64,000 nt of DNA from Pseudomonas fragi (lineage in GTDB: Bacteria > Pseudomonadota > Gammaproteobacteria > Pseudomonadales > Pseudomonadaceae), in assembly GCF_002269505.1 (NCBI RefSeq), contig NZ_NQKQ01000007.1, positions 1 to 64,000 of the forward strand. Direction: 5' to 3'. Position numbers and translations under genes: made by a program. Numbering within the stretch: the stretch's first letter is position 1; each line of letters opens with the position of its first letter. Below the pieces are notes generated by a model, which was given only the letters and a program-made list of their open reading frames with translations, made no database searches and had not been told where the DNA came from. Shown here piece after piece: positions 44,068 to 54,834 of the stretch.

Positions 44068-45206
44068 GAGCGCAGTACCACGCCGCTGTCGTCTTCCCAC
44101 CACACGTACACTTCGTCGTCCCAGGTCGGACGTGCGCCACGGCGTTCGGCGTTGGCCACAAACGACTGCACCAGCTTGCCACTCGGCAGCTCGACGTAGA
44201 ACACCGAGTGTCCGCCCAGGTAAGCGATGTCATGCACCTTGCCGCGCGACCAGTTGTATTCGCAGGTCGGCTTTTCGGTGGTGACGAGCATTTTTTCCGG
44301 GCGAATGGCGTAGGTGGTGTGTTTGTCTTCCACCGAGGTGCTCACACCGTGACCGACGTAGATGTCGTTCTCCAGCTCCGGGCACTTGATGCGCGCATAG
44401 CCTTCGGCGTCATCAACCACTTCACCGTCGAACAGGTTGACGTTACCGATGAACTCGCACACCAGGCGGCTGACCGGGGTTTCGTAAATGTCGATCGGGC
44501 TGCCGATCTGGGCAATCCAGCCCAAATGCATGATCGCAATACGCTGGGCCATGGTCATGGCCTCTTCCTGGTCGTGGGTCACCATCACGCAGGTCACGCC
44601 CACACGCTCGATGATTTCCACCAGTTCGAGCTGCATTTGCGAACGCAGCTTTTTATCCAGCGCGCCCATCGGTTCATCGAGCAGCAGCAGTTTCGGGCGC
44701 TTGGCCAGCGAACGGGCCAGAGCCACACGCTGACGCTGACCACCGGACAACTGATGGGGTTTACGCTTGGCGTACTGGCTCATGTGAACCAGCTTGAGCA
44801 TCTCGCCCACGCGGGCATCGATCTCGGCATTGGACATTTTGTCCTGCTTGAGGCCGAAGGCGATGTTCTGCGCCACAGTCATATGCGGGAACAGGGCATA
44901 GGACTGGAACATCATATTGATCGGCCGCTCATAAGGCGGCATATCCGTAATGTCCACGCCATCGAGGAAAATACGACCCTCAGTTGGGCGCTCGAAACCG
45001 GCGAGCATGCGCAGCAATGTAGATTTGCCCGATCCCGATCCGCCGAGCAGAGCGAAGATTTCACCCTTGTTGATTTCCAGGGACACATCGTCCACTGCAA
45101 TCGTCTCGTCGAATTTCTTCGTGACCCGGTCGATTTTGACCAGCACCTGCTTAGGTGTCTGGTCGCCCTCGAGGGCTTTCTTATAGGCGCCGGAGGCAAC
45201 AGCCAT
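44064..45206 (-). CDS. spuF: Polyamine ABC transporter ATPase (PotG-like)
   Basis: A 380-residue ATPase. Walker A is GGSGSGKSTLLRML (about 55-68), the signature LSGGQRQRVALARSLAKRP and Walker B LLLLDEPMGALD. The switch histidine is in VMVTHDQEEAM. A C-terminal TOBE domain (about 300-375) is present. It energises uptake through SpuG/SpuH. It is separated from spuE by 69 bases and overlaps spuG by 4. Confidence 0.95.
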   Translation of the reverse strand: MAVASGAYKKALEGDQTPKQVLVKIDRVTKKFDETIAVDDVSLEINKGEIFALLGGSGSGKSTLLRMLAGFERPTEGRIFLDGVDITDMPPYERPINMMFQSYALFPHMTVAQNIAFGLKQDKMSNAEIDARVGEMLKLVHMSQYAKRKPHQLSGGQRQRVALARSLAKRPKLLLLDEPMGALDKKLRSQMQLELVEIIERVGVTCVMVTHDQEEAMTMAQRIAIMHLGWIAQIGSPIDIYETPVSRLVCEFIGNVNLFDGEVVDDAEGYARIKCPELENDIYVGHGVSTSVEDKHTTYAIRPEKMLVTTEKPTCEYNWSRGKVHDIAYLGGHSVFYVELPSGKLVQSFVANAERRGARPTWDDEVYVWWEDDSGVVLRS

Positions 45207-45275
45207 TACGAAACTCCCAACAAATTTAGCAGCCAGACCATGATGGCCTGGCCTTGGATAGGTGGTCTTGCGAGA

Positions 45276-46409
<1,134 letters not shown>

Positions 46410-46535
46410 TCATACGGCAGTCGAGCCGCCAAAGACAAAACCGGCGCGCAACTTACCCTCGATAAACCTGCACAGCAAAGTTTTCCGCGAATAATTGCCC
46501 TAACACCCCGATTTGAAGCTGCCTGACCCGATTTT

Positions 46536-46627
46536 TGTAGTCGCTGCCGCAGGTTGCGAAGGAAATCGCGGGCCTTTGGGAAAACGGGTTGCTCCGCAAC
46601 CCTTCGCAGCCTTCGGCAGCGACTACA
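46536..46627. repeat. Class A REP-type inverted pair inside the spu operon
   Basis: GTAGTCGCTGCCGCAGGTTGCGAAGG is mirrored by CTTCGCAGCCTTCGGCAGCGACTAC. It ends 5 bases from the spuD stop, within the 262-base gap between spuD and spuE. Placement within an operon suggests an effect on mRNA stability or partial termination. Confidence 0.9.
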
Positions 46628-46632
46628 ACGCG

Positions 46633-47745
46633 TTATTTACCGGACTTGATTTTGGTCCAGCTGCGCGTCAACAACCGCAAAGTGGTCGGCGGCAAATCGC
46701 TGATGGCATAGAGCTTGGCCTTCACTTCATCGGACGGGTAAATGCTTGGGTCGCCCGAGATATCTTTATTCACCAGCGGCGTGGCAGCCTTGTTACCGTT
46801 GGGGAAGCGCACGCTGTTAGTGATTTCGGCCATCACTTCAGGCTGCATCAGGTAGTTCATCCAGGCATAGGCGGCATCGACGTTCTCGGCATCCTTGGGA
46901 ATGGCGACCATGTCATAGAAGCTGCCAGCACCTTCTTTAGGGATTGCATACTTGAGTTTGACCTTGTCACCGGCCTCTTTGGCACGGGAGATGGACTGCT
47001 CAAGGTCACCCGAATAACCCACGGCCACGCAGATGTTGCCGTTGGCCAGGTCGGAGATGTACTTGGAGGAGTGGAAGTAGCCCACCGACGGACGAATTTT
47101 CAGGAACAGCGCTTCGGCTTCAGCCAGTTGCTTCTTGTCCTGAGAATCGGTCGGGTAGCCCAGGTAGTGCAGGGCGGCCGGGATCATTTCGGTCGGCGAG
47201 TCGAGGAAGCTTATGCCGCAGCTTTTGAGCTTGGCAGCGTTCTCCGGCTTGAACAGCACGTCCCAGGAATCGATGGTGTCCACGCCCAGCGCGGCCTTCA
47301 CCTTCTCCGGGTTGTAGCCGATGCCGATAGTGCCCCACATGTACGGGAAGGCATGCTTGTTATCTTTGTCGCTGGCATCGCCAACGGCCTTGAGCAACGC
47401 CGGGTCGAGGTTTTTCCAGTTAGGCAGCTTGGACTTGTCCAGCTCCTGGTAAACCCCGGCCTTGATCTGCTTGGCCAGGAAATTGTTGGATGGCACGACG
47501 ATGTCGTAGCCGGACTTGCCCGCCAGCAGCTTGGCCTCAAGGGTCTCGTTGCTGTCGAACACGTCGTAGACCACCTTGATACCGGTCTGGTCTTCGAATT
47601 TTTTAACGGTGTCCGGTGCGATGTAATCGGACCAGTTGTAGATGTGCAGCACTTTATCTGCTGCTTGAGCGGCCCCGGCCATCACACCCATCAAGGAGAG
47701 GGCGAGAAGGGTCTTGCCAGCTTTTTTAAAACCTGATGCCTTCAT
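46633..47745 (-). CDS. spuD: Polyamine-binding periplasmic protein, probably putrescine type
   Basis: A 370-residue exported protein, paralogous to SpuE throughout. The signal peptide ends GAAQA (about residue 28). It has [40 protein letters not shown] and [23 protein letters not shown], and ends in SWTKIKSGK. The site around [17 protein letters not shown] matches the putrescine-binding form. The ATG start lies 184 bases after spuC; a 7-base-stem hairpin lies in that gap. Confidence 0.93.
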   Translation of the reverse strand: MKASGFKKAGKTLLALSLMGVMAGAAQAADKVLHIYNWSDYIAPDTVKKFEDQTGIKVVYDVFDSNETLEAKLLAGKSGYDIVVPSNNFLAKQIKAGVYQELDKSKLPNWKNLDPALLKAVGDASDKDNKHAFPYMWGTIGIGYNPEKVKAALGVDTIDSWDVLFKPENAAKLKSCGISFLDSPTEMIPAALHYLGYPTDSQDKKQLAEAEALFLKIRPSVGYFHSSKYISDLANGNICVAVGYSGDLEQSISRAKEAGDKVKLKYAIPKEGAGSFYDMVAIPKDAENVDAAYAWMNYLMQPEVMAEITNSVRFPNGNKAATPLVNKDISGDPSIYPSDEVKAKLYAISDLPPTTLRLLTRSWTKIKSGK

Positions 47746-47853
47746 CTGTAATGCTCCAATTGTTCTTTTAAACCACCGATTCAGCGACCTGATCTCAAGG
47801 TGACTAAAGCCGGCGGCTAGTCTGGCAAGATCCGGGGCAGGCTTTCAAGGGAA

Positions 47854-47874
47854 GAGCCTTGATTCTTAAGGCTC
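47854..47874 (-). promoter_or_regulatory. Hairpin between spuC and spuD
   Basis: GAGCCTT, 7-base loop, AAGGCTC. It is a weak stem without a T-run, in the 184-base gap between spuC and spuD. It could be an attenuating or processing site. Confidence 0.4.
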
Positions 47875-47929
47875 CGAGCGCAATTTACCGCCTTAAAACC
47901 ACAGTTTTCTTACGCTCGAAGCCTAGCAG

Positions 47930-49294
47930 TTAACCTTGCAAAGTTTCCAAGGTCAGATCCAGGCACTTACGCGCCTTGGTCACCAGCTCGTCGATCTCGT
48001 CCTTGCTGATCACCAACGGCGGCGAGATGATCATGGTGTCGCCTACAGCGCGCATGATCAGACCGTTATCGAAGCAGAATTGTCGGCAGATCATGCCAAC
48101 GCCACGACCTTCGTAACGCTTGCGCGTGGCTTTGTCCTGTACCAGTTCAATGGCACCCAGCATGCCCACACCGCGCACTTCGCCCACCAACGGGTGATCG
48201 TTCAGTTCACGTAGACGCTTTTGCAAATACGGTGCCGTTTCGGCGTGGACCTTTTCGATAATTTTTTCTTCGCGCAGGATGCGGATGTTTTCCAGCGCCA
48301 CGGCGGCGGCTACCGGGTGACCCGAGTAGGTGAAGCCGTGGTTGAAGTCGCCGCCTTCATTCAGCACCGCGACCACTTCGTCGCGCACGATCAGGCCGCC
48401 CATCGGGATGTAGCCCGAGGTCAGGCCCTTGGCGATGGTCATCATGTCCGGCTTGAGGCCGTAGAAATCGCTACCGAACCACTCGCCGGTGCGACCAAAA
48501 CCACAAATCACTTCATCGGCCACGAACAGGATGTCGTATTTGGCCAGGATTTCCTTGATGCGCGGCCAATAGGTGGCTGGCGGCACAATCACACCGCCCG
48601 CGCCCTGGATCGGCTCGGCAATAAAGGCACCGACATTGTCGACGCCCAGTTCGAGGATTTTTTCTTCCAGCTGGTTGGCGGCCCAGATACCGAACTCTTC
48701 CGGGGACATATCGCCCCCTTCACCGAACCAGTACGGCTGCGGGATGTGGGTAATGCCCGGGATCGGTAAGTCGCCCTGTTCGTGCATGTAAGTCATGCCG
48801 CCCAGACTGGCACCGGCCACGGTGGAACCGTGGTAGCCGTTCTTGCGGCTGATGATGGTCTTTTTATTGGGCTGGCCCTTGATCGCCCAGTAATGGCGAA
48901 CCATGCGCAGCATGGTGTCGTTGCCTTCAGAGCCTGAGCCGGTGAAGAACACATGATTCATGCCTTCAGGCGCGATCTCGGCGATGGCTTTGGACAGTTC
49001 AAGAACTGGCGGGTGGGCGGTCATGAAAAACAGGTTGTAGTACGGCAGTTCACGCATTTGCTTGCTGGCCGCTTCAGCCAGCTCGTCACGGCCATAGCCG
49101 ATGGCAACACACCACAGGCCGGCCATGCCGTCGAGAATCTTGTGGCCTTCGCTGTCCCACAGGTACACGCCCTTGGCGTGAGTGATGATGCGTGGGCCGA
49201 CTTCTTTCAACTGTTTGAAGTCACTGAACGGTGCCAGGTGGTGATCGTTGCTCAGTTGTTGCCATTCGAGGGTTTGCGGGTTCTTGTTGGTCAT
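47930..49294 (-). CDS. spuC: Polyamine aminotransferase (putrescine:pyruvate type)
   Basis: A 454-residue class III PLP aminotransferase. The PLP lysine is K289 in MTIAKGLTSGYIPMGGLIV, with the aspartate in FVADEVICGFGRTGEWF and the GSGSEGNDTMLRMVRHYW loop earlier. It converts putrescine or spermidine-derived amines to aldehydes with pyruvate as acceptor. It follows spuB with a 61-base gap and is part of the operon. The start has AAAGGAG upstream. Confidence 0.95.
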   Translation of the reverse strand: MTNKNPQTLEWQQLSNDHHLAPFSDFKQLKEVGPRIITHAKGVYLWDSEGHKILDGMAGLWCVAIGYGRDELAEAASKQMRELPYYNLFFMTAHPPVLELSKAIAEIAPEGMNHVFFTGSGSEGNDTMLRMVRHYWAIKGQPNKKTIISRKNGYHGSTVAGASLGGMTYMHEQGDLPIPGITHIPQPYWFGEGGDMSPEEFGIWAANQLEEKILELGVDNVGAFIAEPIQGAGGVIVPPATYWPRIKEILAKYDILFVADEVICGFGRTGEWFGSDFYGLKPDMMTIAKGLTSGYIPMGGLIVRDEVVAVLNEGGDFNHGFTYSGHPVAAAVALENIRILREEKIIEKVHAETAPYLQKRLRELNDHPLVGEVRGVGMLGAIELVQDKATRKRYEGRGVGMICRQFCFDNGLIMRAVGDTMIISPPLVISKDEIDELVTKARKCLDLTLETLQG

Positions 49295-49355
49295 ACGGCT
49301 CTCCTTTAGTCAGTAGAGGAGGGGCGGCGCCTTCCTGGCTCGCCCCTCCAGCGTG

Positions 49356-50714
49356 TCAGACGGCGAACAGCAGGAATTCCCGCTCCCACGAACTGATGAC
49401 GCGCTTGAAGTTTTCATGCTCGGCACGTTTGACGGCCACGTAACCGGTGATGAACTTGGTGCCCAGGTACTTCTCGACCGTCTTGCTGTTTTCCATGCGC
49501 TCCAAAGCGTCTTCGATGGTCAACGGCAAGCGCAGGTTGCGGCGCTCGTAACCCCGGCCCACTACAGGCGCGCTCGGGTTGATGCCTTCAACCATGCCGA
49601 TATAGCCACACAGCAGGCTGGCAGCAATCGCCAGGTACGGGTTGGCATCGGCGCCCGGCAGGCGGTTCTCGACACGGCGGTTTTGCGGGCCGGCATCCGG
49701 TACACGCAAACCCACGGTGCGGTTCTCCTCGCCCCACTCCACGTTTACCGGCGCCGAGGTATCAGGCAAGAAACGACGGAACGAGTTCACATTCGGAGCA
49801 AACAGCGGCAACAGCTCTGGAATGAACTTCTGCAGGCCGCCGATGTGGTTGAGGAACAGGTCGCTCATGGTTCCATCTTCATTGGAGAAGATGTTTTTGC
49901 CGGTGTTGATATCGATGATGCTCTGGTGCAAATGCATGGCACTGCCTGGCTCACCGGTCATCGGTTTGGCCATGAACGTGGCGGCCACGTCGTGCTTGAG
50001 CGCGGCTTCGCGCATGGTGCGCTTGAACACCAGAATCTGGTCGGCCAGCGACAGTGCGTCGCCGTGACGGAAGTTGATTTCCATCTGCGCCGTGCCGTCT
50101 TCATGGATCAGCGTGTCCAGATCCAGCTTTTGCAGTTCGCACCAGTCGTAGACGTCTTCGAACAACGGGTCGAATTCGTTGGCCGCTTCAATGGAGAAGG
50201 ACTGACGACCGGTTTCCGGGCGGCCGGAGCGGCCTACGGGTGGCTGCAACGGGTAATCCGGGTCGTCGCTGCGCTTGGTCAGGTAAAACTCCATCTCCGG
50301 CGCCACGATCGGCTGCCAGCCGTGGTCGGCGTAGAGCTTGAGCACCTTTTTAAGCACGTTGCGCGGTGACAACTCAATCGGGTTGCCCTGCTTGTCGTAG
50401 GTGTCGTGGATCACCTGAGCGGTTGGCTCAATAGCCCACGGCACCACAAATACTGCGTTCTGGTCGGGACGGCAGACCATATCGATGTCTGCCGGATCGA
50501 GGAGTTCGTAATAGATGTCGTCTTCGACATAGTCGCCCGTTACGGTTTGCAGCAATACGCTCTCGGGCAGGCGCATGCCTTTTTCGGCAATGAACTTGTT
50601 GGTCGGCGAAATCTTGCCGCGAGTAATCCCGGTAAGGTCGGCGATCATGCATTCGACTTCTGTGATCTTGTGGTCTTTCAACCAATCGGTGAGCTGGTCG
50701 AGGTTGTTACTCAT
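49356..50714 (-). CDS. spuB: Glutamine synthetase-like gamma-glutamylpolyamine synthetase
   Basis: A 452-residue enzyme of the GS fold (VECMIADLTGITRGKISPTN near the N-terminus, PEMEFYL, MAKPMTGEPGSAMHLHQS, APNVNSFRRF, ENRTVGLRVP and ENRLPGADANPYLAIAASL). Such enzymes couple glutamate to putrescine or other polyamines using ATP, the first step of the gamma-glutamylation pathway. It is paralogous to spuI on the other strand. The start lies 36 bases after the spuA stop. Confidence 0.93.
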   Translation of the reverse strand: MSNNLDQLTDWLKDHKITEVECMIADLTGITRGKISPTNKFIAEKGMRLPESVLLQTVTGDYVEDDIYYELLDPADIDMVCRPDQNAVFVVPWAIEPTAQVIHDTYDKQGNPIELSPRNVLKKVLKLYADHGWQPIVAPEMEFYLTKRSDDPDYPLQPPVGRSGRPETGRQSFSIEAANEFDPLFEDVYDWCELQKLDLDTLIHEDGTAQMEINFRHGDALSLADQILVFKRTMREAALKHDVAATFMAKPMTGEPGSAMHLHQSIIDINTGKNIFSNEDGTMSDLFLNHIGGLQKFIPELLPLFAPNVNSFRRFLPDTSAPVNVEWGEENRTVGLRVPDAGPQNRRVENRLPGADANPYLAIAASLLCGYIGMVEGINPSAPVVGRGYERRNLRLPLTIEDALERMENSKTVEKYLGTKFITGYVAVKRAEHENFKRVISSWEREFLLFAV

Positions 50715-50750
50715 AAATGCCTCTGGGCTGAGTGTCCTGAATTGAATAAG

Positions 50751-51527
50751 TCAGGCGTTTACTGACGCGTCTGCGTCGCGTTGTGTTGCGCGCCGTCTGC
50801 AGGCATCTCCAAATGCCTGGAAGATGGCGAGGTAAATCGGGTTAGAGCTTACCTGCCATTCGGGGTGCCACTGAACCGCCAAAGCAAAAGCCTTGCCGTC
50901 TTTGACCGACACGGCTTCGACCAGGCCGTCCGGAGCAATGGCTTCTGCGCGTAAACCGGGGGCCAGTTGATCAACGCCCTGGGTGTGAATCGAATTGACC
51001 TCGAACTCCGCGGGCAAGCCCAGGCCGGCCAACACACCGCCTGGCTGAACGCGCATGGCGTGGCTGGGTGCATACTGCACTTCAACGGGAGCGCTGGGGT
51101 CTTCGCGGTGCTCGATATAGCCTTCGACTTCGTGCAATTTCTGGTGAAGTGAGCCACCCAGAGCTACATTCAATTCCTGAAAGCCACGGCAAATGCCAAG
51201 CACCGGAACACCCGCAGCCAGTGCAGCACGAATCAGGGGAAGGGTCGTGCGATCACGGTCAGGATCATGCAGCGTGCCAGGCGCGCTGGCGGGGCCGTGA
51301 TACAAATGGGGTTCAATATTGGAGGGTGACCCGGTAAAGAGCAGGCCGTCCAGACCGTCAAGAATATCGGTCGGATCAATCAGTTCCGCCAATGACGGAA
51401 TGATCAGAGGCAAGCCTTTGGCGGCTACCGCAACTGCTCGCACGTACTTATCGCCAGTGATGTGATAAGGATGCAAACCGATCTGCTTGGTGCAGGCGGT
51501 AACGCCGATTAACGGCAGGCGTGACAT
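50751..51527 (-). CDS. spuA: Class I glutamine amidotransferase-like gamma-glutamyl-GABA hydrolase
   Basis: A 258-residue protein of the PuuD type (peptidase C26). The nucleophile is C113 in VLGICRGFQELNVALGGSLH, and the His/Glu of the triad are in VQWHPEW. The opening is RLPLIGVTACTKQIGLHPYHI. It releases GABA from gamma-glutamyl-GABA. It is the first gene of the operon; upstream is a 278-base regulatory region shared with spuI. Confidence 0.94.
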   Translation of the reverse strand: MSRLPLIGVTACTKQIGLHPYHITGDKYVRAVAVAAKGLPLIIPSLAELIDPTDILDGLDGLLFTGSPSNIEPHLYHGPASAPGTLHDPDRDRTTLPLIRAALAAGVPVLGICRGFQELNVALGGSLHQKLHEVEGYIEHREDPSAPVEVQYAPSHAMRVQPGGVLAGLGLPAEFEVNSIHTQGVDQLAPGLRAEAIAPDGLVEAVSVKDGKAFALAVQWHPEWQVSSNPIYLAIFQAFGDACRRRATQRDADASVNA

Positions 51528-51665
51528 GTAACACCCCGGTATTATTGCTGTTATGGGTTTGAATCGAGCTTAGCCTTGTTCATTTTTTTACACAACACCC
51601 CCGTAAAAAATACAACACGGCCCGCTCAAGCCTGCGGGCGCCAAGCGTCAAAACAGAACAAATAC

Positions 51666-51710
51666 GCCCTAAAAAGCGTCAAAAATGGCCTTCTGGCGCT
51701 TTTTAAGGGC
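51666..51710. promoter_or_regulatory. Long inverted repeat between spuA and spuI
   Basis: GCCCTAAAAAGCG, 18 bases, CGCTTTTTAAGGGC: 13 of 14 bases pair, with one extra A. A related AAGCGTCAAAA occurs twice (near 51641 and 51675). The element lies about 140 bases from the spuA start and 96 from spuI. It may be an operator of the divergent promoters or an RNA hairpin. A run of AT-rich bases follows spuA. I recognise no other site in 51528-51805. Confidence 0.55.
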
Positions 51711-51805
51711 AAAAAACAGGCTGCTTGACTTCGGTATGCCGTTCGGGTTGACTGAATCCCGTAGCGCTCAATGATTGATATTTTTAACAACAAAGGTGTT
51801 GCATC

Positions 51806-53182
51806 ATGTCGGTACCCCCGCGTGCCGTTCAGCTTAACGAAGCGAACGCGTTCCTTAAGGATCATCCTGAGGTTCTGTACGTAGACCTTCTCATTGCGGA
51901 TATGAATGGTGTGGTGCGCGGCAAGCGCATCGAACGCACCAGCCTGCACAAGGTTTACGAGAAAGGCATCAACCTGCCTGCCTCTTTATTTGCTCTGGAT
52001 ATCAATGGCTCAACGGTGGAAAGCACCGGTCTGGGTCTGGATATCGGTGACGCTGACCGGATCTGTTATCCAATTCCTGACACCCTGTGCAATGAACCCT
52101 GGCAAAAGCGCCCAACCGCGCAGTTGCTGATGACCATGCACGAACTTGAAGGTGAACCTTTTTTCGCCGACCCGCGCGAAGTACTGCGTCAAGTTGTTAC
52201 CAAATTTGACGAGCTGGGACTGACCATTTGTGCCGCTTTCGAGCTGGAGTTCTACCTGATCGACCAGGAGAACGTTAACGGTCGCCCACAGCCTCCACGT
52301 TCGCCGATCTCCGGCAAACGCCCGCATTCAACTCAGGTTTACCTGATCGACGACCTCGATGAATACGTCGACTGCCTCCAGGACATTCTGGAAGGCGCCA
52401 AAGAGCAAGGCATCCCGGCTGACGCCATCGTTAAAGAAAGTGCCCCGGCGCAGTTCGAAGTGAACCTGCACCACGTTGCCGACCCGATCAAGGCTTGCGA
52501 CTACGCGGTACTGCTCAAGCGTCTGATCAAAAACATCGCCTACGACCATGAGATGGACACCACGTTCATGGCCAAGCCTTACCCGGGCCAGGCGGGCAAC
52601 GGACTACACGTTCATATTTCGATTCTGGACAAAGAAGGCAAAAATATTTTTGCCAGCGAGGATCCCGAGCAGAACGCCGCATTGCGTCACGCGATCGGCG
52701 GTGTGCTCGAGACCCTACCGGCACAGATGGCGTTCCTTTGCCCTAACGTGAACTCCTACCGTCGTTTCGGCGCACAGTTCTATGTGCCCAACTCGCCGTG
52801 CTGGGGCCTGGACAACCGTACCGTGGCCATTCGCGTACCGACCGGCTCGGCCGACTCAGTACGTATCGAACACCGGGTTGCCGGTGCCGATGCCAACCCG
52901 TACCTGTTGATGGCCTCTGTGCTGGCCGGCGTGCACCATGGTCTGACCAACAAGATCGAACCGGGCGCACCCGTTGAAGGCAACAGCTACGAGCAAAATG
53001 AGCAAAGCCTGCCGAACAACTTGCGCGATGCATTGCGTGAACTGGATGACAGCGAAGTAATGGCCAAATATATCGACCCGAAATACATCGATATTTTTGT
53101 CGCCTGTAAAGAGAGCGAGCTGGAAGAGTTTGAACACTCCATCTCCGACCTCGAATACAACTGGTACCTGCATACCGTGTAA
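51806..53182 (+). CDS. spuI: Glutamine synthetase-like gamma-glutamylpolyamine synthetase, divergent copy
   Basis: A 458-residue enzyme of the GS fold, paralogous to spuB: VLYVDLLIADMNGVVRGKRI, CAAFELEFYLIDQE, MAKPYPGQAGNGLHVHISI, CPNVNSYRRFGAQFYVPNSP and EHRVAGADANPYLLMASVLA. Like SpuB it should ligate glutamate to a polyamine, possibly with a different substrate range. It is divergent from the spu operon, as in P. aeruginosa. It is followed by a strong terminator. Confidence 0.93.
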   Translation: MSVPPRAVQLNEANAFLKDHPEVLYVDLLIADMNGVVRGKRIERTSLHKVYEKGINLPASLFALDINGSTVESTGLGLDIGDADRICYPIPDTLCNEPWQKRPTAQLLMTMHELEGEPFFADPREVLRQVVTKFDELGLTICAAFELEFYLIDQENVNGRPQPPRSPISGKRPHSTQVYLIDDLDEYVDCLQDILEGAKEQGIPADAIVKESAPAQFEVNLHHVADPIKACDYAVLLKRLIKNIAYDHEMDTTFMAKPYPGQAGNGLHVHISILDKEGKNIFASEDPEQNAALRHAIGGVLETLPAQMAFLCPNVNSYRRFGAQFYVPNSPCWGLDNRTVAIRVPTGSADSVRIEHRVAGADANPYLLMASVLAGVHHGLTNKIEPGAPVEGNSYEQNEQSLPNNLRDALRELDDSEVMAKYIDPKYIDIFVACKESELEEFEHSISDLEYNWYLHTV

Positions 53183-53195
53183 GCGATTGCAGTCC

Positions 53196-53235
53196 AAAAA
53201 AACGCCGCCGGCCTTAAAGCCTGCGGCGTTTTTTT
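53196..53235 (+). terminator. Intrinsic terminator of spuI
   Basis: An AAAAAAACGCCGCCGGC arm, loop cttaaa, then GCCTGCGGCGTTTTTTT: an almost perfect stem with a T-run, 14 bases beyond the stop codon. Confidence 0.92.
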
Positions 53236-53369
53236 ATGGACATAGACCACCGATCGGATTGCCCTTTACTATCGCATGCGCAAGAAAATAACTACGGAAA
53301 TTTCACACGCAAAATCTCACGATAAAGATCCGACGGACATTTCCAGCCCCCGTCTACGAAGACACCATC

Positions 53370-54113
53370 ATGAGAAGCTATTATCTAGGCATTACCCTGT
53401 TAGCCATCGGTCTCGGCCCCGTCACTGCGGCCCCCTCGAATCCCCCCCACTGGAGCTACACATCCCCCTCCGGGCCTGACGAGTGGGGCGATCTGCACGA
53501 CACCCACGCCCTGTGCAACACAGGTACCCAACAATCACCGATCAATATCAAAGCCAACACCCAGGGAGACTTGCCAACCCTGGATCTCCAATACCCCGCT
53601 GGCCCCGCCGTGGTCAAACACAATGGCCACACTCTGGAAGTCACCTTGAAAACCGCGGGCTACATGACTCTGCCGTCAGGCACCTATGACTTTGTACAGA
53701 TGCACTTTCATGCCCCCGCCGAAATGCAGATCGAAGGCCATAAGTACCCATTTAGCGCTCATCTGGTACACCGTGATGCCGCCGGCAACCTGGCGGTGAT
53801 TGCCTTGTTATTTAACGTCGGAGAAAAAAACAAGACCTTGGCCCCCCTGTTCTCGAACATGCCCCGTCACGAGGGTGACTCAGTGGCCTTGAACAACCTG
53901 GATTTGAAAAGCTTGTTTCCTGCAAAGCAGGATTACTTCACTTTCATGGGTTCGCTGACAACTCCGCCATGTACGGAAGGCGTTCGCTGGCAGGTATTGA
54001 AGGTGCCGGGCACGATATCCAAAAAACAATTGAATGATTTCAAACAATTGTTCCCGATGAATGCGCGTCCAATCCAGCCGACTAACGATCGTCCTGTGAA
54101 GTTAGGAGGCTGA
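53370..54113 (+). CDS. Periplasmic alpha-class carbonic anhydrase
   Basis: A 247-residue exported enzyme hydrating CO2. The signal peptide ends near residue 20 (VTA/AP). The zinc histidines are H112 and H114 in VQMHFHAPAE and H131 in SAHLVHRDAAGN. The proton-shuttle region and the C-terminal GSLTTPPCTEGVRWQVL with its Thr/Cys are intact; the second cysteine of the likely disulfide is in HALCNTGTQQSPINI. It lies between the spuI terminator and a TetR regulator and is probably a single gene. Confidence 0.95.
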   Translation: MRSYYLGITLLAIGLGPVTAAPSNPPHWSYTSPSGPDEWGDLHDTHALCNTGTQQSPINIKANTQGDLPTLDLQYPAGPAVVKHNGHTLEVTLKTAGYMTLPSGTYDFVQMHFHAPAEMQIEGHKYPFSAHLVHRDAAGNLAVIALLFNVGEKNKTLAPLFSNMPRHEGDSVALNNLDLKSLFPAKQDYFTFMGSLTTPPCTEGVRWQVLKVPGTISKKQLNDFKQLFPMNARPIQPTNDRPVKLGG

Positions 54114-54180
54114 CGCCGCGGGTTTACAGACAACCTCGAACCCGGCTCGTACAATGCCGGTTGCCCTTGAGGAGACGCTG

Positions 54181-54834
54181 ATGTCCCGCCCCGCCGCTCC
54201 ACGCGCTACACCTCGAAAGTCACGCGCTCGCAGCCAGGGCCGGATCGACTCGATACTCGACGCTGCCCGCACATTGCTGGCAGTCGAAGGTGTGGCCAGC
54301 CTGTCGATTTACAGCGTGGCCGAACGCGCGCAAATCCCGCCATCGTCGGTCTATCACTTTTTCGCCGGCGTGCCGGCCCTGCTGCAAGCTCTGACAGGCG
54401 ATGTACACGCAGCCTTCCGCGCCTGCCTGCAGGCACCGATCGATCATCAGGCGCTTGGCAGCTGGCGCGATCTGTCGCGCATCGTTGAGCAACGCATGCT
54501 GAAGATCTACAACGAGGATGCTGCGGCCCGCCAGTTGATCCTTGCCCAGCATGGCCTCACTGAGGTGACGCAGGCTGACCGCCAGCACGACCTTGAGTTG
54601 GGGCAACTCATGCACGCGTTGTTTATGCGTCATTTTGAATTGCCAGTACTGCCACAAGACGTGGACGTATTTGCCCTGGCGATGGAGCTGGGCGACCGCG
54701 TGTATGCGCGCTCAATCCAGTTGCACGAGCACATCACCCCGCGCATGGCCGAGGAAAGCATGCGGGTGGTAGATGTTTATCTGGGGCTGTATTTGCCGCC
54801 GTTTTTGCCGAAACGCGAGAGCCCCTCTCCCTGA
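54181..54834 (+). CDS. TetR-family transcriptional regulator
   Basis: A 217-residue regulator. The N-terminal HTH (about 18-65) has GRIDSILDAARTLLAVEGVA and SLSIYSVAERAQIPPSSVYH. The C-terminal half is helical. The ATG start has GAGGAG upstream. Its last residues (ESPSP) and the TGA stop lie in a class C repeat. It converges on the tau operon and so does not share a promoter with it; whether it controls tau, carbonic anhydrase or something distant is unknown. Confidence 0.88.
   Translation: MSRPAAPRATPRKSRARSQGRIDSILDAARTLLAVEGVASLSIYSVAERAQIPPSSVYHFFAGVPALLQALTGDVHAAFRACLQAPIDHQALGSWRDLSRIVEQRMLKIYNEDAAARQLILAQHGLTEVTQADRQHDLELGQLMHALFMRHFELPVLPQDVDVFALAMELGDRVYARSIQLHEHITPRMAEESMRVVDVYLGLYLPPFLPKRESPSP

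Noticed and set aside
54181..54834. TetR gene as the divergent regulator of tauABCD
   Set aside because: It is convergent with tauD, at the far end of the operon from the tauA promoter, so no shared promoter supports the link.
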